Shown: positions 40,408 to 52,831, counted from the stretch's first letter. The stretch is 64,000 nucleotides of DNA from Hormiphora californensis (GCA_020137815.1 CM035351.1:3497409-3561408); one strand, 5' to 3'. Made by a program: numbers and translations. The notes: generated from the letters alone by a model not told the origin.

Positions 40408-42624
40408 ATGGAGCTGATTGAACAGACTGACATTAGGAAACGCAAACGGGCTGATTATTCCAAACTATCACCCGAAGAGCGCACTCTAAAGAGGTACCCC
40501 TTCGCTGAGATACGCTGTTTTTTATCCAGTTTCACTACTTGTCTACTTAGTACTTATCCAATTGATTGATTGCTGCTTAGTTTCTTTATCCTTTCCTTTT
40601 CTCAGGAAACTCAAGAACAGAATGTCGGCCCAACAGGCGCGAGACAGAAAGAAAGTTTTTGTATCAGAACTAGAAGAACGTATAGCACAGCTCGAAAAAG
40701 AAGTAAGTTGTTAAAAGTTTCAGAAATTGCACTATTATCATCACATAAATAGCTCCTAAATCCTACATATTACAAATCTAACACGCTCTCCCTTCGTTTC
40801 AGAATGAAAATCTACGACGCATTTGTAGCATGCAGCTAGGAGGGACCGGCGATTCCGCAGCAATCCCGGCCCTGCAGTGGGCCCTCTTAGTCTTGCAGCT
40901 ACTTGTGCGGTAAGCATGTGCCCCCCTTCCCCAATCCCCCGTGTATTCGTACAGAGATTGAGATTATACTGTGCAGTTGTGTGCGTGTTGTAATGTGTTT
41001 GTACTTTGTTTGGAAGTGTGTGTGTAGTTAGCAGTATATATGACAGTGTGTCATGACGTGTCAAACTTGTTCGACCCTCTCTCTCTCTCTCTGCGTCAAA
41101 CCACACCCTGACACCAGCTGTGCTTCCCTCTAATGAGATATAATTCTTTCTCTCTTAGCTTAGGATCCAATTACTATGTCAGCCGCAATATTCATGTTCC
41201 TACATAATGTGGTCCAGAATGCGTGTACAGAACAAACCACAATCTCTCTTTCTATTCTCTCTCTCTCTCTGTATCTTTTATTTATCTTCCCCAAAGAAAA
41301 TATAGTAGAAGGGAGGGTGGTTGAGAGCTCTCTATAAGTATATCTCTTGCTCTCTCCACACGCCGTGTACATTGTCTGGTTATAAAGCTCATTGTCTCGA
41401 ACACACTCCTCCATGAGGGAGTGAGAGAGCCCACGTGCCAACCCGAATATGGAATAATTAGTAATGACTCCAGTGCAGTATTGTGTTTTTCTGGGGGGGA
41501 CGACATGTTAATTGTTAATAAATCACCTCTTTTTTTCAATTTTGTTAATTAACGTTAATTAACAAAATTAACAAAATTAACAAATGCTAAAAGACCGTTC
41601 TTATTGGCTGATAATACGACTTTAACTGGTTTAATTTTATAGTTTAATGACTTACCTAACGCATATATACCCAAACAAGGCCTTTTCCGATAACCTAAGT
41701 CCGACATACAGGTTTTTTTGGCTCAAAACGGATAAAAATAAAAAATTTACAAATATTTCTATTTAGCGTATAAAATCTCACTTCAACGTAATTTTTTCAT
41801 TGGTAATCGATTCTTTGGACTTAATAAGATGATATACAACATTTTTGTTGGAAAAGGAAATGAAATCAATTTTTGGTCAAAGATTGAAAATTTGCTTCGC
41901 TACAAATCCTTGTGGTTTTTTAGAAAAATTGATTTTTGGGATATTTTTCGTTTTAAGGTAAATTCATGAGTCTGACTTAATTTTTAGGGTTGGAAAATGT
42001 GGATTAGTGTCATTTGACTTCAATTGCGGTTTATTTTGGCTAGTTTTTATTAAAATTTACACAATGGAACAAATCGCTGTAAAAAAGCCGTAGTAGAGGT
42101 AGTGGTGGTATGTATTTAAATCGTGCAGAAGGAACAACTTTGCTCGCAGAATAAGTGTTAAATACCAAAAATACGTGCAAAAGGGGATTTAGATGGTATA
42201 AATGGCATTTGTTAACGTTTGTTAACTTTTTGTTAATTTTGTTAATAAATCACCTGTTTTCTCGATGTTAATATTAACAAAGTTAACAAAATTAACATGT
42301 CGCACCCCCCGTTTTTCTGGGAGTCGACTACACACTACTGGACTAGGAAACACAACACACCCTCATCTTTCGTTCTTGCCCCCTTTCACACAAATTATTA
42401 CCTCCTGTTTCTAGCGACCTTTCTTGACCCAAATCTCACATTTCAGGGCCTCCCGGGGCACGTCGAGTCCAGTGGAGTCCGGTGCACCAGCACAGGGACC
42501 CAGACAGACCGTGCCGTCCCGATGCCGGCTAGAAAGACCTACGTGGCGATACTCAAGTCCCCAGGTGGTCTTGGATCTTCAACCCGGTCAACCACCACCA
42601 GCACTACCACCAGAAGTGTTTTAG
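40408..42624 (+). CDS. XBP1: XBP1, unspliced (XBP1u) reading
   Basis: Same exons without the IRE1 cut: exon 3 read through GDSAAIPALQWALLVLQLLVR, then exon 4 in the other frame to a stop at 42622-42624, giving 155 aa. The hydrophobic WALLVLQLLV stretch could act like the membrane-targeting HR2 segment of vertebrate XBP1u, which brings its mRNA to IRE1. A translational arrest sequence cannot be judged by eye. Confidence 0.8.
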
Positions 42625-43139
42625 CCCCCGCCATCATGTCACTGGTGCAGCAACATGCAGCCGCTGTGTGCAGTGATACCCCCAAACCCATCCCCTCAAC
42701 TCCCGTTCTAACCACTCCCCCTACCCCAATCCTCGCCACCCCTCATACCCAAATCCTCGCCACCCCTCCAATCATCGCCTCTCCTCCCACCCCAGTCCTC
42801 ACCATCCCTCAAACCCCACTCCTCGCCACCACCCCAGCTCACACTCCAGTTGGTCCCTCCATCCCAGTATTATCGACCGTGGATTCCACCCTCACCTGCG
42901 AGATTCCCAACTTCACGGCTACTGTGGAGGATCTACACTGGAGCGATTTCCTGGCCCCTAGCCCGGGGGCAGTCAGTTCCCCCGACTCGGGAGTGGACCT
43001 CTCTGACTCTGACTTCCTATCGGATACGGACGCTTTCTCTGAGCTTATTGACGGGCCCTTGTTTGAGGGTAATTTAATGGACACTGGTAATAGTTCCCTT
43101 ATGGAAGGTACTGATACGTTCTTTTCAGAGTTCCTTTAA
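40408..43139 (+). CDS. XBP1: XBP1, spliced (XBP1s) reading after IRE1 cleavage
   Basis: Exons 40408-40493, 40606-40702, 40803-40909 and 42447-43139. XBP1 is the bZIP effector of the IRE1 branch of the unfolded protein response. The basic region KLKNRMSAQQARDRKK, with its family-typical NRxxAQxARDRKK core, is followed by a leucine zipper (VSELEERIAQLEKENENLRR). Nuclear splicing alone leads to a short product. Removing 40858-40874 (17 nt) brings exon 3 exactly into phase 0 with exon 4 and opens 230 codons to 43139, for 321 aa. The tail is Thr/Pro-rich (TPPTPILATP repeats) and then acidic, with SPDSGVDLSDSDFL, as expected of a transactivation domain. Intron 40910-42446 contains a DNA element. 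Confidence 0.92.
40851..40883 (+). promoter_or_regulatory. IRE1 double hairpin, 17-nt cytoplasmic intron
   Basis: Hairpin 1: stem GATT/AATC (40851-40854 with 40862-40865), 7-base loop CCG|CAGC. Hairpin 2: stem GGCC/GGCC (40868-40871 with 40880-40883), loop holding CTG|CAGT. Both loops match the IRE1 consensus CNG|CAGN. Cuts after 40857 and 40874 release 17 nt. The 5' side (GATTCCGCAGCAATC) is almost the human site (GAGTCCGCAGCACTC). Confidence 0.87.
41493..42310. mobile_element. Non-autonomous DNA element in the XBP1 intron
   Basis: Ends are inverted: GGGGGACGACATGTTAATT on the left and the reverse complement of GGGGGGTGCGACATGTTAATT on the right. Subterminal TTAATAAATCACCT occurs near both ends in the same orientation, along with many GTTAA/TTAAC palindromes. 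About 0.8 kb, no ORF. Confidence 0.72.
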
Positions 43140-44182
43140 AAAACAGTCGGGTAGACAGTTAGAAACTGTGGGTAGTTATATATCTGGTAGCCATTTTATC
43201 CGTATATTAATTGATCACGCAATATAGGACTTATGTCTTCTTTCCCCCATATATTCAACAATCTAATACAATTCCTGAATGTTTTCTCTCGCTCACTCAG
43301 TTCAAGTTTTAAACTGTATAAAATCTATGTTAATTTTCTGTAATTTATTTGGCCGAAGATAAGATGATAAAGAGTCCTAAAATCACAATCTTTTGACCTT
43401 CAAAAAGAGATAGATATTTGATGTTTTTCTTGATTGTTTGCGTGTTTTAATCAGTAGAGATTACAAATGTATTATGGGCTACTAAACTCTTCAAACAACA
43501 AAACTTCCGTGTTTATTTTGTTAAAGATGGGAATCCGGTAAATTATTGAGTTTCACTCCAGCCTCAAAATGAGCCGAAAGTAAACAAAAGTATATTTCGG
43601 GTCCATTCGGTCCATTATCTTGTGGATGATCTCACACAAGGTCCTGGCATTGTGGAGCTCGGATGTGTGCACGGTTGATTACGCGCGTTATCTTGAATTA
43701 TGTGCAAAATCTACCATTTCAGCACTTGGTGCGCGCGTCTATTTACAGCAACCATGCTGGTTCAAGGTGCAAGACTGCAAGGTGGGTCTGCTTACCAACT
43801 GTGGTGTGCTTTCACAGGGCGACACGTAGTGTTACCCCATTGGAAATATAGTAGTGCATCAGTGGGCAAGCAATTGCATCAGATGGGGGCAATATAAACA
43901 AGTTTTTAAAATGTTAAGAGCTAAAGTGTAAATTGGGTAATGATATTTACATTCAACAATAACTATTCGATATTTAACTACAACATGCATTATACATAAC
44001 TAGTAATTACACTAAGTGTCACATATTCGTCCTCTTTCTTCTTCTCTTTCTTCTTCTTTTCATTCTAAAGCTCATTCTAGAAGCGAATTCAACAGCCCTG
44101 GCCTGGTGCAACTGCAAATCGCGATTGAATAGCTCCAGCGGGTCATTATTCACAATACATACTCATCTCTATCCCACTCAAC
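43140..44182. other. Convergent 3' flanks of XBP1 and carbonic anhydrase
   Basis: Both neighbouring genes end here. AT-rich, with a short open frame at 43620-43829 that shows no recognisable protein and no splice support. No repeat is evident by eye. Confidence 0.55.
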
Positions 44183-46237
44183 CTAGATCAATTGCCCTAA
44201 AACCCACACGAGACACACCATTCCAATACTAAATTGGCTGACACGGATTGCTGAGGCGTCCAACTGACCAAACTCATACATCACAATGGTTCGGTCGTTC
44301 GTATCTTGGGTGTTTCTGTAGTTGGCCGCTAGTTCATGGTTCACCAGCAGGGAGTGCTTCAATGCGTCTAACTGAGGAGGTGGGGAAGCTATAAGCATAC
44401 TTGGTATAGAAATTGAATTCCTAAATAACATATAATAATAGAAAAGATAGGCCAGTTATCCACTAAGCTGTAGCTAGTTTCTACACTCAGCTCAATTCAC
44501 ATCACATTATTTACCTGTTCCTCTGAGACGGTAAGGGGTTCTGCGACAACGAACCACCTGACTCCCTCAGTGCATGGCGGAGTGGTTAGGGAACCTGCAG
44601 GGAAGGTACAAGTGGTTAGGGAGCCTAGGGAAAGAGAACGGGTGGTTAGAACCAAGGAATTGGAAGTGGCCTGCCGCTACCTCAACGGCAACCTCGAGTG
44701 ATCTGATTATCACCATCAGTGCCAACCGATTAAGGAAATTCCCACGGAAATTGGACGATGGATTAATTCCTGTGCTGACAATGTCAAATTACACAAAGGA
44801 AATTAATCGCGCGTCACGACTAATGATTAAAGTTAGTGCGACAGCTGTCACAGAGTGATCAGAACCGCAGTTCAAAGCGCAATCAGAATCAAGGATGGGA
44901 AGAGAAAGGGAGAGAAAGAAGGAGTTTTACAGCGTTTACACTAAACTGAAGCATTTATCCAAAGTGCCAGAAATTAGAGGGGAGAACAATTTATTAGAAC
45001 GATTAAGAAATGAACAAAGTGTGACCTCCTGGTTTTGGTATCCCCCTCTCCTTACCATTATACTGGTAGACTCCTTTTATGGTGGGAGGGAAGAGGGCAG
45101 TTAGGTTGAACCCAGAGAAAGATTCGGCGGTAATGTTGTGGTAGTGAATCATGTCTTGCAGCACCGGGTTTGCAGCTCCCTATATATCATGGGAGGAGGG
45201 GGTTTTATTGAGTCATACTAATGAAATAAAGTTTCACAAGGAGTACAATATAACTGAGACTGCCAACTACCAACTGCTACTGTTTTAACTTCTTTGATCG
45301 GGTCAATATAATCACACCGTTTTGCGGCTACTCACAATTTCAAATAGCCTTGAAAACACGGTGAAGACATTTCCCGATTCTGGATCATCTCTAGCAGTGA
45401 CCAGGTGACACTCCACGTCAAATCTCCGTCCTCCTATTGTGTGCTCAGACCCTCCCCAATGGAGATGCGTCTGGAGAATCTAGTGGGAAATGGTATTTAT
45501 GTAATGCAGGGTGACTCAAGTTGGCATCAAATCAAGTTATCACCAGGATACCATGTCTTGTTCATTCTCTCCTTACCTTGGTGTCCTGATCTAGGATTGG
45601 TACGGTGAAGGTATTGTTAGCCTCACCGGGGTAATATGCCACTTTGATAGCGTGATCGTCATCATTGGCTACCATCACAGAGGTGTCCGACGCGGCACCT
45701 ACAGGAGGGAGGGATTTAGAAAGAGGGGGGATTGGGTAATTTAGGGGAGGGTGATCAGGGAATTTAGGGGCGGGTGAAGATCGAGAGGTCAAGGTCGGGG
45801 AATTTAGGGGCGGTCAATGGTTAGGATAAAGGAGTTTCACTCCATATAATTTAGGGATATTGGTTGATAGAGAGCTGGGTGACTCAGCCTACTTGGAGTG
45901 TTGATTGAGGCAGCTTCCTTCATACTATACACATCATCAGGCAGGTCAATAGGTGACTGGAGTTGTCCGGTGAGGCACAATTCAGGCCAGGTACTCTGAT
46001 CATCGTAATCAATGTACTCTCCATTGCTCCCTGAGCAGGAGAAAACAGAGCATTAACAAGTGTTTAGTATCATACAAGTAGATAGAGTAGATAAAAGTTT
46101 TATAACTGAGAGGAAGTTAGAAAGCACATATTTTGTAATTTCTCCGATAAGAAACTACCCTCCCTTATTATTGGGCCACACGGCGTATATATACCTGATA
46201 GGGCAGCAAGGACAAAAACGAATGTCAAGACAACCAT
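44183..46237 (-). CDS. Secreted/anchored alpha-carbonic anhydrase
   Basis: Seven exons: 46237-46195, 46030-45893, 45698-45577, 45479-45336, 45179-45056, 44594-44515, 44371-44183. All phases join, giving 279 aa. It converts CO2 and water to bicarbonate and protons. Signal peptide [26 protein letters not shown]; a His in [10 protein letters not shown] at the proton-shuttle position; [11 protein letters not shown] giving two zinc His ligands; [10 protein letters not shown] giving the third; [17 protein letters not shown], the family signature near the substrate pocket. The C-terminus ends with a hydrophobic stretch ([16 protein letters not shown]), suggesting a GPI or membrane anchor as in CA4/CA15-type enzymes. 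All catalytic zinc ligands are kept, so it should be active. In marine invertebrates such enzymes often serve pH control or mineral deposition. Confidence 0.93.
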
Positions 46238-47637
46238 CCTTTAACAAAATGAGAAATGTATAAGCGGGCAATGTATCGCGTTACTCAACCTCCCTTTTAC
46301 CAAATATTCATGGCGACTAAGGACAGGGCCTTGTGCAGCAGGAGAAATAATGTGGCTGAAAGAAATAGAGAGGAAGGGAGAGCTCAGAGGAAGAAAGGGA
46401 GAAGGAGAAAGAAAGGCAGAGCGAGGAAATAAAGAGGTAGCCGTAGAGCAGGGATAGGGAAGTTAGGAGGAATGAACTGCCTAGAGTCCTTCTGATTTTC
46501 TGAAAGTGAATAACTGATCGAATCAGATCGAATGAGAGAGGAAGGCTGCCATGCTAGTGACTATCAGCCTGCTGAAGAAGGCTGCTAGTAGTATAATTGG
46601 TTCTCGAGACTCATGATAATAGTAGCACACACAGTTTATCGATTCTAGATGAATTAGATGCCACCAGACTTCCACAGATCAGATTCTGTTGAGACAAAGA
46701 TTTGTAGTTTTTATAGTCTACTGCATGCAGTTGTGTCGGTCTTTGTTCATTGGTGTAATCGATCACTACAACGCACAGTCACAAACTATCATCTGCAATA
46801 GTTCAATACCGAGGAAAAGTCCAATTTCACCAGATTAAATTAACAAACAAAGACCGCTGAAAAGACGTAATTCATAGGCAATAGATCGTAGTTTATTTGT
46901 AGCAGACTCCGGGACTGTCGATTAATTCGATTAACTGGGACAATACAACAGAGATCCCTGCAATTGTTGAACGAGTGTCTTAGTAACGTTCAGCAATATG
47001 AATGAAGGGTAGAATTCACGGAGATGTAATTCTAGAGAAATTTTCCATTCGCCTTCAAGTGCTTGATGACTTGTTGACTCAAGTTGTCAACGACGAAAAG
47101 AATCTAATGACTCACAACTAATATTAGCCGCCTTCAAGACAACTTTCAATGATTAGTATCATATGTTTACCATAGACCAGTGTGGGACAAAGCAAAATTG
47201 AACAAGAACGTCCCGGGATTAGACATTATTCAATGATTATCGATAGCCGACTTGAAGGGGCAATTGAAAATGAAAACACATCGCGGTGTCGCGGTGAGAC
47301 AGGGTCGAGCAACTAAGGTAAGTCATCGCCTGACCTCTGTTTTGATCGGATCGTCATGCGGATAAAATCTCTCTTACTCTGGTGATGAGAAAGAAAGTGT
47401 ATTACTAAGGACCGAGAGCATGGAAATAGAAACCTCTATACAATGGGTTGAGAATTCATATGGATCATTGCTTGCTTGGAAATGTGAGGAACTAAGAGAA
47501 GCATGCAATTTGGGAAAATTCTTCTCATGAATAATGAACATCTCTTGCTCCCACTCAAACCACAAAAATGTCTTGGTCGCTCATACCACAAACATCTCCT
47601 TATTTAGGCCTCGGAAACCCTTAACCCACGAAGCTTT

Positions 47638-47720
47638 CAGAACATTGACCTGACAGCTCCGCACACAACAAACACCTCTCAGAAACGCCCACAAAGTACA
47701 TCTGTCAGGTCAATGCTCTG
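47638..47720. mobile_element. MITE with inverted CAGA(A/G)CATTGACCTGACAG ends
   Basis: The left end CAGAACATTGACCTGACAG and right end CTGTCAGGTCAATGCTCTG are inverted repeats with one mismatch, 83 bp in total. The same end motif occurs at 14.04, 28.9 and 30.4 kb. Confidence 0.83.
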
Positions 47721-48697
47721 TACTTTAATACTTATGCCTGAGGGACGGGGTTCAGTGGATTCCTCGCCCTAGTGCCCTACAAGTTATAAAAGTCATCTAA
47801 ATCATCAAAATGAATCGAGTCTAAGATGGGTTAAACAAAAGGAGTAGTTATGGTGTAGGTGCCACAGTGTGCACATTGGGTACGCAGTGAGTTACTAAAC
47901 AAGGGCATACAGTGAGCTAGTAGAACTGATATGAAAGGACAGTGTACAACTATATAGAGATTAATTGGAGGGAACGAATAAGAATAAAAGGCCCCCTCTT
48001 TGTATGCTACAAAGCTCTGAATATTATTCAGAGTCTAAATAAACTTCACGAGAAAAGAAAGATAAGCAAATTATAATATCCATATCATGTTGACAGGGGA
48101 TCAGAGGCATAATTGATTGATTGTCCAGTCCGTAAAGCAATTGCAAGTGGTCACCCCTTATTCAACAAACAACGAGCGGATAAGATAGAAAGAAAGGGGA
48201 ATATGCCGCACAGAGGAAGCAAAAAAACATAAATGCGAATTCCCCAAAAATGGCAAAAGTAATTAAATCTCTGGCAACAAAATCTAATCTGCCAGGCCGA
48301 GTTTCACCGTCTGGCTAGTGAGGGCTTACTATTATAACGGTATCAAGAGACCACTGTTATACCACGAACATTAAACAACTTGCTGGATAGCGACCCAGGG
48401 TTCACTGTTACTTACCCGATTTGGTGTTCATTAGTAACACTTCTTGGTTTCTCTTTACACCGTTGAATTGTTATCAACCAGTTGTGTGTACTGTCCAGTA
48501 TAATTCCATTCCTGCGAAGAGATTAAATTAAACCGAAAACATGGTACGTGTCTAGATTGCTAACTAACTGTCATTGTATTGGTTAGCAATTGTAATTTGT
48601 CTTGTCAAATCAGGTTTATTGTTTAATTATTAGCCGATGTCTGATAATTTGCCAATGATACCTGCGAATTCTACACTCCTAGCCGCGATCGAGAATA

Positions 48698-48777
48698 CCT
48701 GTCTCGGCGCCGCAGACCCCATTAATCGTAAGCGCACTGTCGAGAATACAAATCGAGGTCTGGTGTCTCCAGACAGG
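48698..48777. mobile_element. Small palindromic MITE (CTGTCTGGCG family)
   Basis: Starts CCTGTCTCGGCGCCGCAGACC and ends GGTCTGGTGTCTCCAGACAGG; 80 bp, imperfect inverted ends related to 28831-28891 and 33530-33620. Confidence 0.72.
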
Positions 48778-49374
48778 AGAATACCATATGTGGATATAAT
48801 AGTCGATCACAGACTCCATAATCCATACCACTTTCAGCTCGAATCTGTCAGTCGGTTAATGTGTCCATTTGGGTCCGTTGTATGCATTCTTGGAAGCCCA
48901 TTGCCCTTGTAATGTCTATCTCTACACGAGACACTCTGACACTCTTGATAGATACACTTTAAAACAAACAGATTCAGTTTTTGTTAAAAACTGCTAATGT
49001 AAATACGAGTGAATCTACACAACATAAAATATAGTTCATTCGTAACACAGTCCATAGGAGTTATATAAATTGAAGTTCATTCTTCATAGGCAATTACACA
49101 GTTGATAATGATAATATGTAGTATGTACAAATGTGTTGGAATATGAGATTAAATCTGTCAGCTGGCTTTCACTATTATTATATGAAACATGCATGCAAAA
49201 ATAAATCTGAAACTGTGTGGGAATGTAAAGTTTCTTGCCACACTATCATTATAGTCTTTAGTTACTCCACCACTATAACACAGGACATTCACAGTACGTT
49301 CTAACAAGACATGGATCCCACCCGGCTCAATGATCTATAACACACAATTGTAATTAGCATGATAATATATCAGT

Positions 49375-51555
49375 TTATTCTCCGTACATGGTGTCAAACA
49401 TCTGACTAAAGTGTCGTTTGAGTGACGGCCTCTTCTTCTTGAATGTCGGTGTAACCAAGTCATTCTCAACTGTCAGCGCAACGTCAACCAACCGAATCTT
49501 GGAGATCAGTTCAAAAGTTTTTAGTTTTTGTCGAGCAGAAACATTGATGAACTTGAGGAATCGAGAATTCACCTCGGCATCCTCGAGGAGCTCCTTGTAA
49601 GAGAGACCTGGTTTGTCGGCCCACTTTACAAAAGGATCCTCGTTGGGTATCACAACAGCGGCGATGATTGGTTTCGTACTGTCCCCGTCAATGAACATCT
49701 GCTGAACCAGCTCGTGCAGTTCGTAGATATTCTCAATCTTCTCTGGGGCAATGTACTCTCCGTGGGACGTCTTGAAGATGTACTTCTTTCTGTCGATGAT
49801 CCTGAGACACCCCGACTCGGTCCACTCTCCGATATCCCCTGTATGAAGCCATCCCTCCGTATCCAGTGCTAGCCCCGTGTTGATTGGATCCTTGTAATAA
49901 CCCTTGAACACATTCCTACCCTTCACACATACCTCGCCCTTTACCGTTGGTGAACAAAGTGTCCCGTTGTCTCACTGTCTACCAGTTTGATGTAGTTTGT
50001 TGGCAGGGGAGGTCCAACATGGCCTCCCTTGAAATCACCCGGCTGTGTGAAGGTGCATCCTGCAGTAGGACTCTGTCTGACCGTATCCCTCGTACACATT
50101 GCACCCGAAGACGGCCCGGAAGAACTGGAGGGTTTCAGGAAGGATCGGGTGCTGCACCAGTTGCTATCAAGGAAATCCGACCACCGAACGCATCTCGTAT
50201 CTTCTTAAAAATAATCTTATCCCAGATGTTTTGCTCAAAAACACCCCTGTTCAGATCCGCGTACTTACTGGCGAGGCCCCGTGCGAAAAGCCATCGAACT
50301 ATTGCTGGTTTCTCGTTGATCAGTCCCTGGATCCGATCCCTGAACTTGTTCAAGACCCGTGGTACAGCCGGGAAAACAGTCGGTTGAAGGATCCGGATAT
50401 CGTCAGGAAGATCCAGGGGATTCCCACTATAAAACCCAACAGCAGCACCGCTGGTGAAAACAAAGAGGTGGACACTCATCTCAAAGAGATGGCAAAGAGG
50501 AAGGTAACTAAAGTGGATTTGACCCGGAGATAAGAGGAAGTCACGGTTACTGGCAATGACACCCTGCCATTGTAGTTGCCATGTTCTCGTGGGTGATCAC
50601 GGCACCTTTTGGTATACCTGCAGGGAGGGAAAAGTGTTAGTAAAGCTGCAGCCACCGGGAATTATTCAGAATTGTGAGCTACTTTGATTTTGAAACAGGG
50701 CACTGCACATTTTGCATTGGTCTAACACCCCCCCCCCCCCCCCCCCCCCCCCCCCGAGTGAACTGTCTGTTAAGAACGGGGTCGCCCGACAGGACGATAT
50801 GATTAAAGAAGTGTTACCTGTGGTACCGCTGGTATAACAGATGGTGTAGATATCAGTTGTGGCAGGTGGGGTTGGCTCCTTCACGTCCCTGGATCCACTC
50901 TCAATCATGTCTGCTACACTTCGTAATGACACACCCAGCTCCCTGAATTGTGCCTTCTCTGCCTCGGTCGGTTCGGACTTCATCTTGATTACAGTTTTAA
51001 CGCCGTGAGGTCCAGCTTGCAGGAAGTTTGCTACCTTTGCGATCTTATCAGGATGGGATACAATCACCTTGCAGTCTGTCTGCTGGATTATGTGACCCAT
51101 CGCTTCATCTCCAAGGGTGTCATACATCGGTACCAGGACTCTGTTATAGAACACACACCCAAGCTGGGCGACCACCCAGTCAACACAATTAATCCCAATT
51201 ATCCCGACAAAGTTGTCACCACATTCCTTTACCAGGGCACTTCCAAAACTCTTTACCCTTTCCTCGAAGCTGTCCTGTAGCTGATCCACTGGTACTGCTC
51301 CCCAGACCGTGCCCCCAGACAATCATGATCAGGATTCATGTTATACCCACTGTAGAACGCCTCGTATAAACTCTTGACACCCCCAAATGGCTCTTCGTGG
51401 AGTTTGTCATCCTTGCAGAGGGTGCTGACCCGGACACCCCCACCAATATCCCGGGAATGGGGCCGGTCCGATCTGGAGGGGGAGGGTGGTGTTCGGGTGA
51501 GGGAGTAGAGGACAACGAGGGCAACGGACACCCCGCTAACTATGTAGGGTAACAT
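49375..51555 (-). CDS. Long-chain acyl-CoA synthetase (ACSL), frame-disrupted
   Basis: Two exons seen, 51555-50818 and 50617-49375. ACSL activates long-chain fatty acids to acyl-CoA at ER or mitochondrial membranes. An N-terminal membrane anchor (YIVSGVSVALVVLYSL) precedes GVKSLYEAFYSGYN. The AMP-binding loop YTSGTTG-IPKGAV is built across the intron. Later come VFPAVPRVLNKFRDRI, GYGQTES, GWLHTGDIGEW, DRKKYIFKTSHGEYIAPEKIE and a C-terminal KRPSLKRHF. The protein is well conserved but changes frame at about 51270, 50560, 50143, 50067 and 49942, with homology continuing at once in the new frame each time. Absence of missense decay suggests consensus indel errors; a young pseudogene is the alternative. 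A 31-base poly-C tract lies in the intron (about 50727-50757). Confidence 0.85.
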
Positions 51556-52600
51556 AGGGGATGTAGTCTGACATATTGGATCGGTGTGTGCCTAGAACGG
51601 TTGGGAGGGAGAGGGGTTTAGAGTTGGAAATATTCAGAAACATTATAGAGGTTATCATTCTTTAAAGAAGCAGCGAAATAAAATGTAGAGGAAAACAAAC
51701 CACGGCAGCTTGAAACTAAAAAGGTATGTGATGTGGCCAAAATGAGCTGTATAACAATATTTGGCAAGTTCTATTTGATTCGCACTGTAAATTCTGCCAG
51801 TTTTTCCTAATTCTAATCTAATCGAAATGATCCAGGGAAACTTTACACGGTCCGATGATCACAGAACAACAGTTGGATTGAAATCAGAACAATGGTATGA
51901 AGTGAAATGAGGGAGATCAGTCTTCAGTAGCATTCAAGAAATACTACAAGAACTGTGTAGTTTCTAACGTGGACTCTCACCATTGAATCTCGACTTTTGT
52001 ATACACTTTTCGTGGTCCGTGGTTTGTGGTGAATATAATGTAGCATATTGTAACATTATAGTATTACATCTACACTTTACGAAGCGTCCAGCAGCTCTCT
52101 CACTTTTTCTCCCATTGTTACTCTGTATGGTATACGTCTGCTATCCCAAAGCGTGACTTCACTACCCAGAGAAGAGTTCTCACGACCATCATTTGACAGG
52201 AGTTTGGTCATGTGCATTGTTATTAACCACCATACTATATTTCTCCTTCTTCAATTGCCGTTAATCGAGTTAGTTTCCGTCGAACTATGTTTCTTTATGA
52301 AATATCACACATATGCTTCTTGGCTTGCTACCATATTTTGTAATATATACGTTGTGTTACAGTGAATGAACTATAAAGTACCGTTAAGCTTCGTAGAGCA
52401 TGAATCTCATCTAGAAAATTACAAGCCCTCATAAAGCCTCCTTCAGCAGTTATAAAACATAGGCGTCTCCCATCCTCAACAAATTTTGCACCTGTTTGTA
52501 AAATGAGTTGTAATGATGAGAAACAAAATGGTTAGGGTTAACAGGCATTTTTTCTTCTTTCTTTGAGCAACCTTCAGCATTATAATTTAAATCAAAAGAT
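51556..52600. other. Spacer between ACSL and LINE, no gene seen
   Basis: AT-rich; includes the ACSL upstream region. The LINE 5' end lies somewhere between here and 52831 but no boundary repeat is visible. Confidence 0.5.
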
Positions 52601-52831
52601 GAAACACAGTATGGTAACATCTGTTGTCAAGAAGAGTGTGTAGATCCATGTTTTTGTTTAGCTAAGTTGAGCTCCAGCTTCTGCCACTAGGGATGAATAG
52701 TGTACTACTCGTCCCTTACAGATGAAGGGGGCATCAGCAAACGTCAACAAATTTGGGGTGTAACGGCGCGGACGTGAAAGCTTGCTTTTTGCAGATATAA
52801 TTTGTTTTAGTATTTCCCTAATGAGGACCAG

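Larger units (their letters stand above)
46238..49374. other. Intergenic with two small MITEs
   Basis: About 3.1 kb with no supported exon. It contains MITEs at 47638-47720 and 48698-48777. The open frame over 48637-48912 merely spans the second MITE. The rest is AT-rich unique-looking sequence. Confidence 0.55.

Noticed and set aside
40893-40898. TTG|CAG as the 3' IRE1 site (38-nt intron)
   Set aside because: It would also keep phase, but the loop lacks the required C of CNG|CAG and no matching stem is seen; the CTG|CAG at 40872-40877 fits better.
43620-43829. Short plus-strand frame between XBP1 and carbonic anhydrase
   Set aside because: Three overlapping frames are open by chance over the same bases; none shows homology or splice signals.
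48637-48912. 91-codon plus-strand frame
   Set aside because: Its middle is a palindromic MITE (48698-48777), and no splice sites or homology support a gene.
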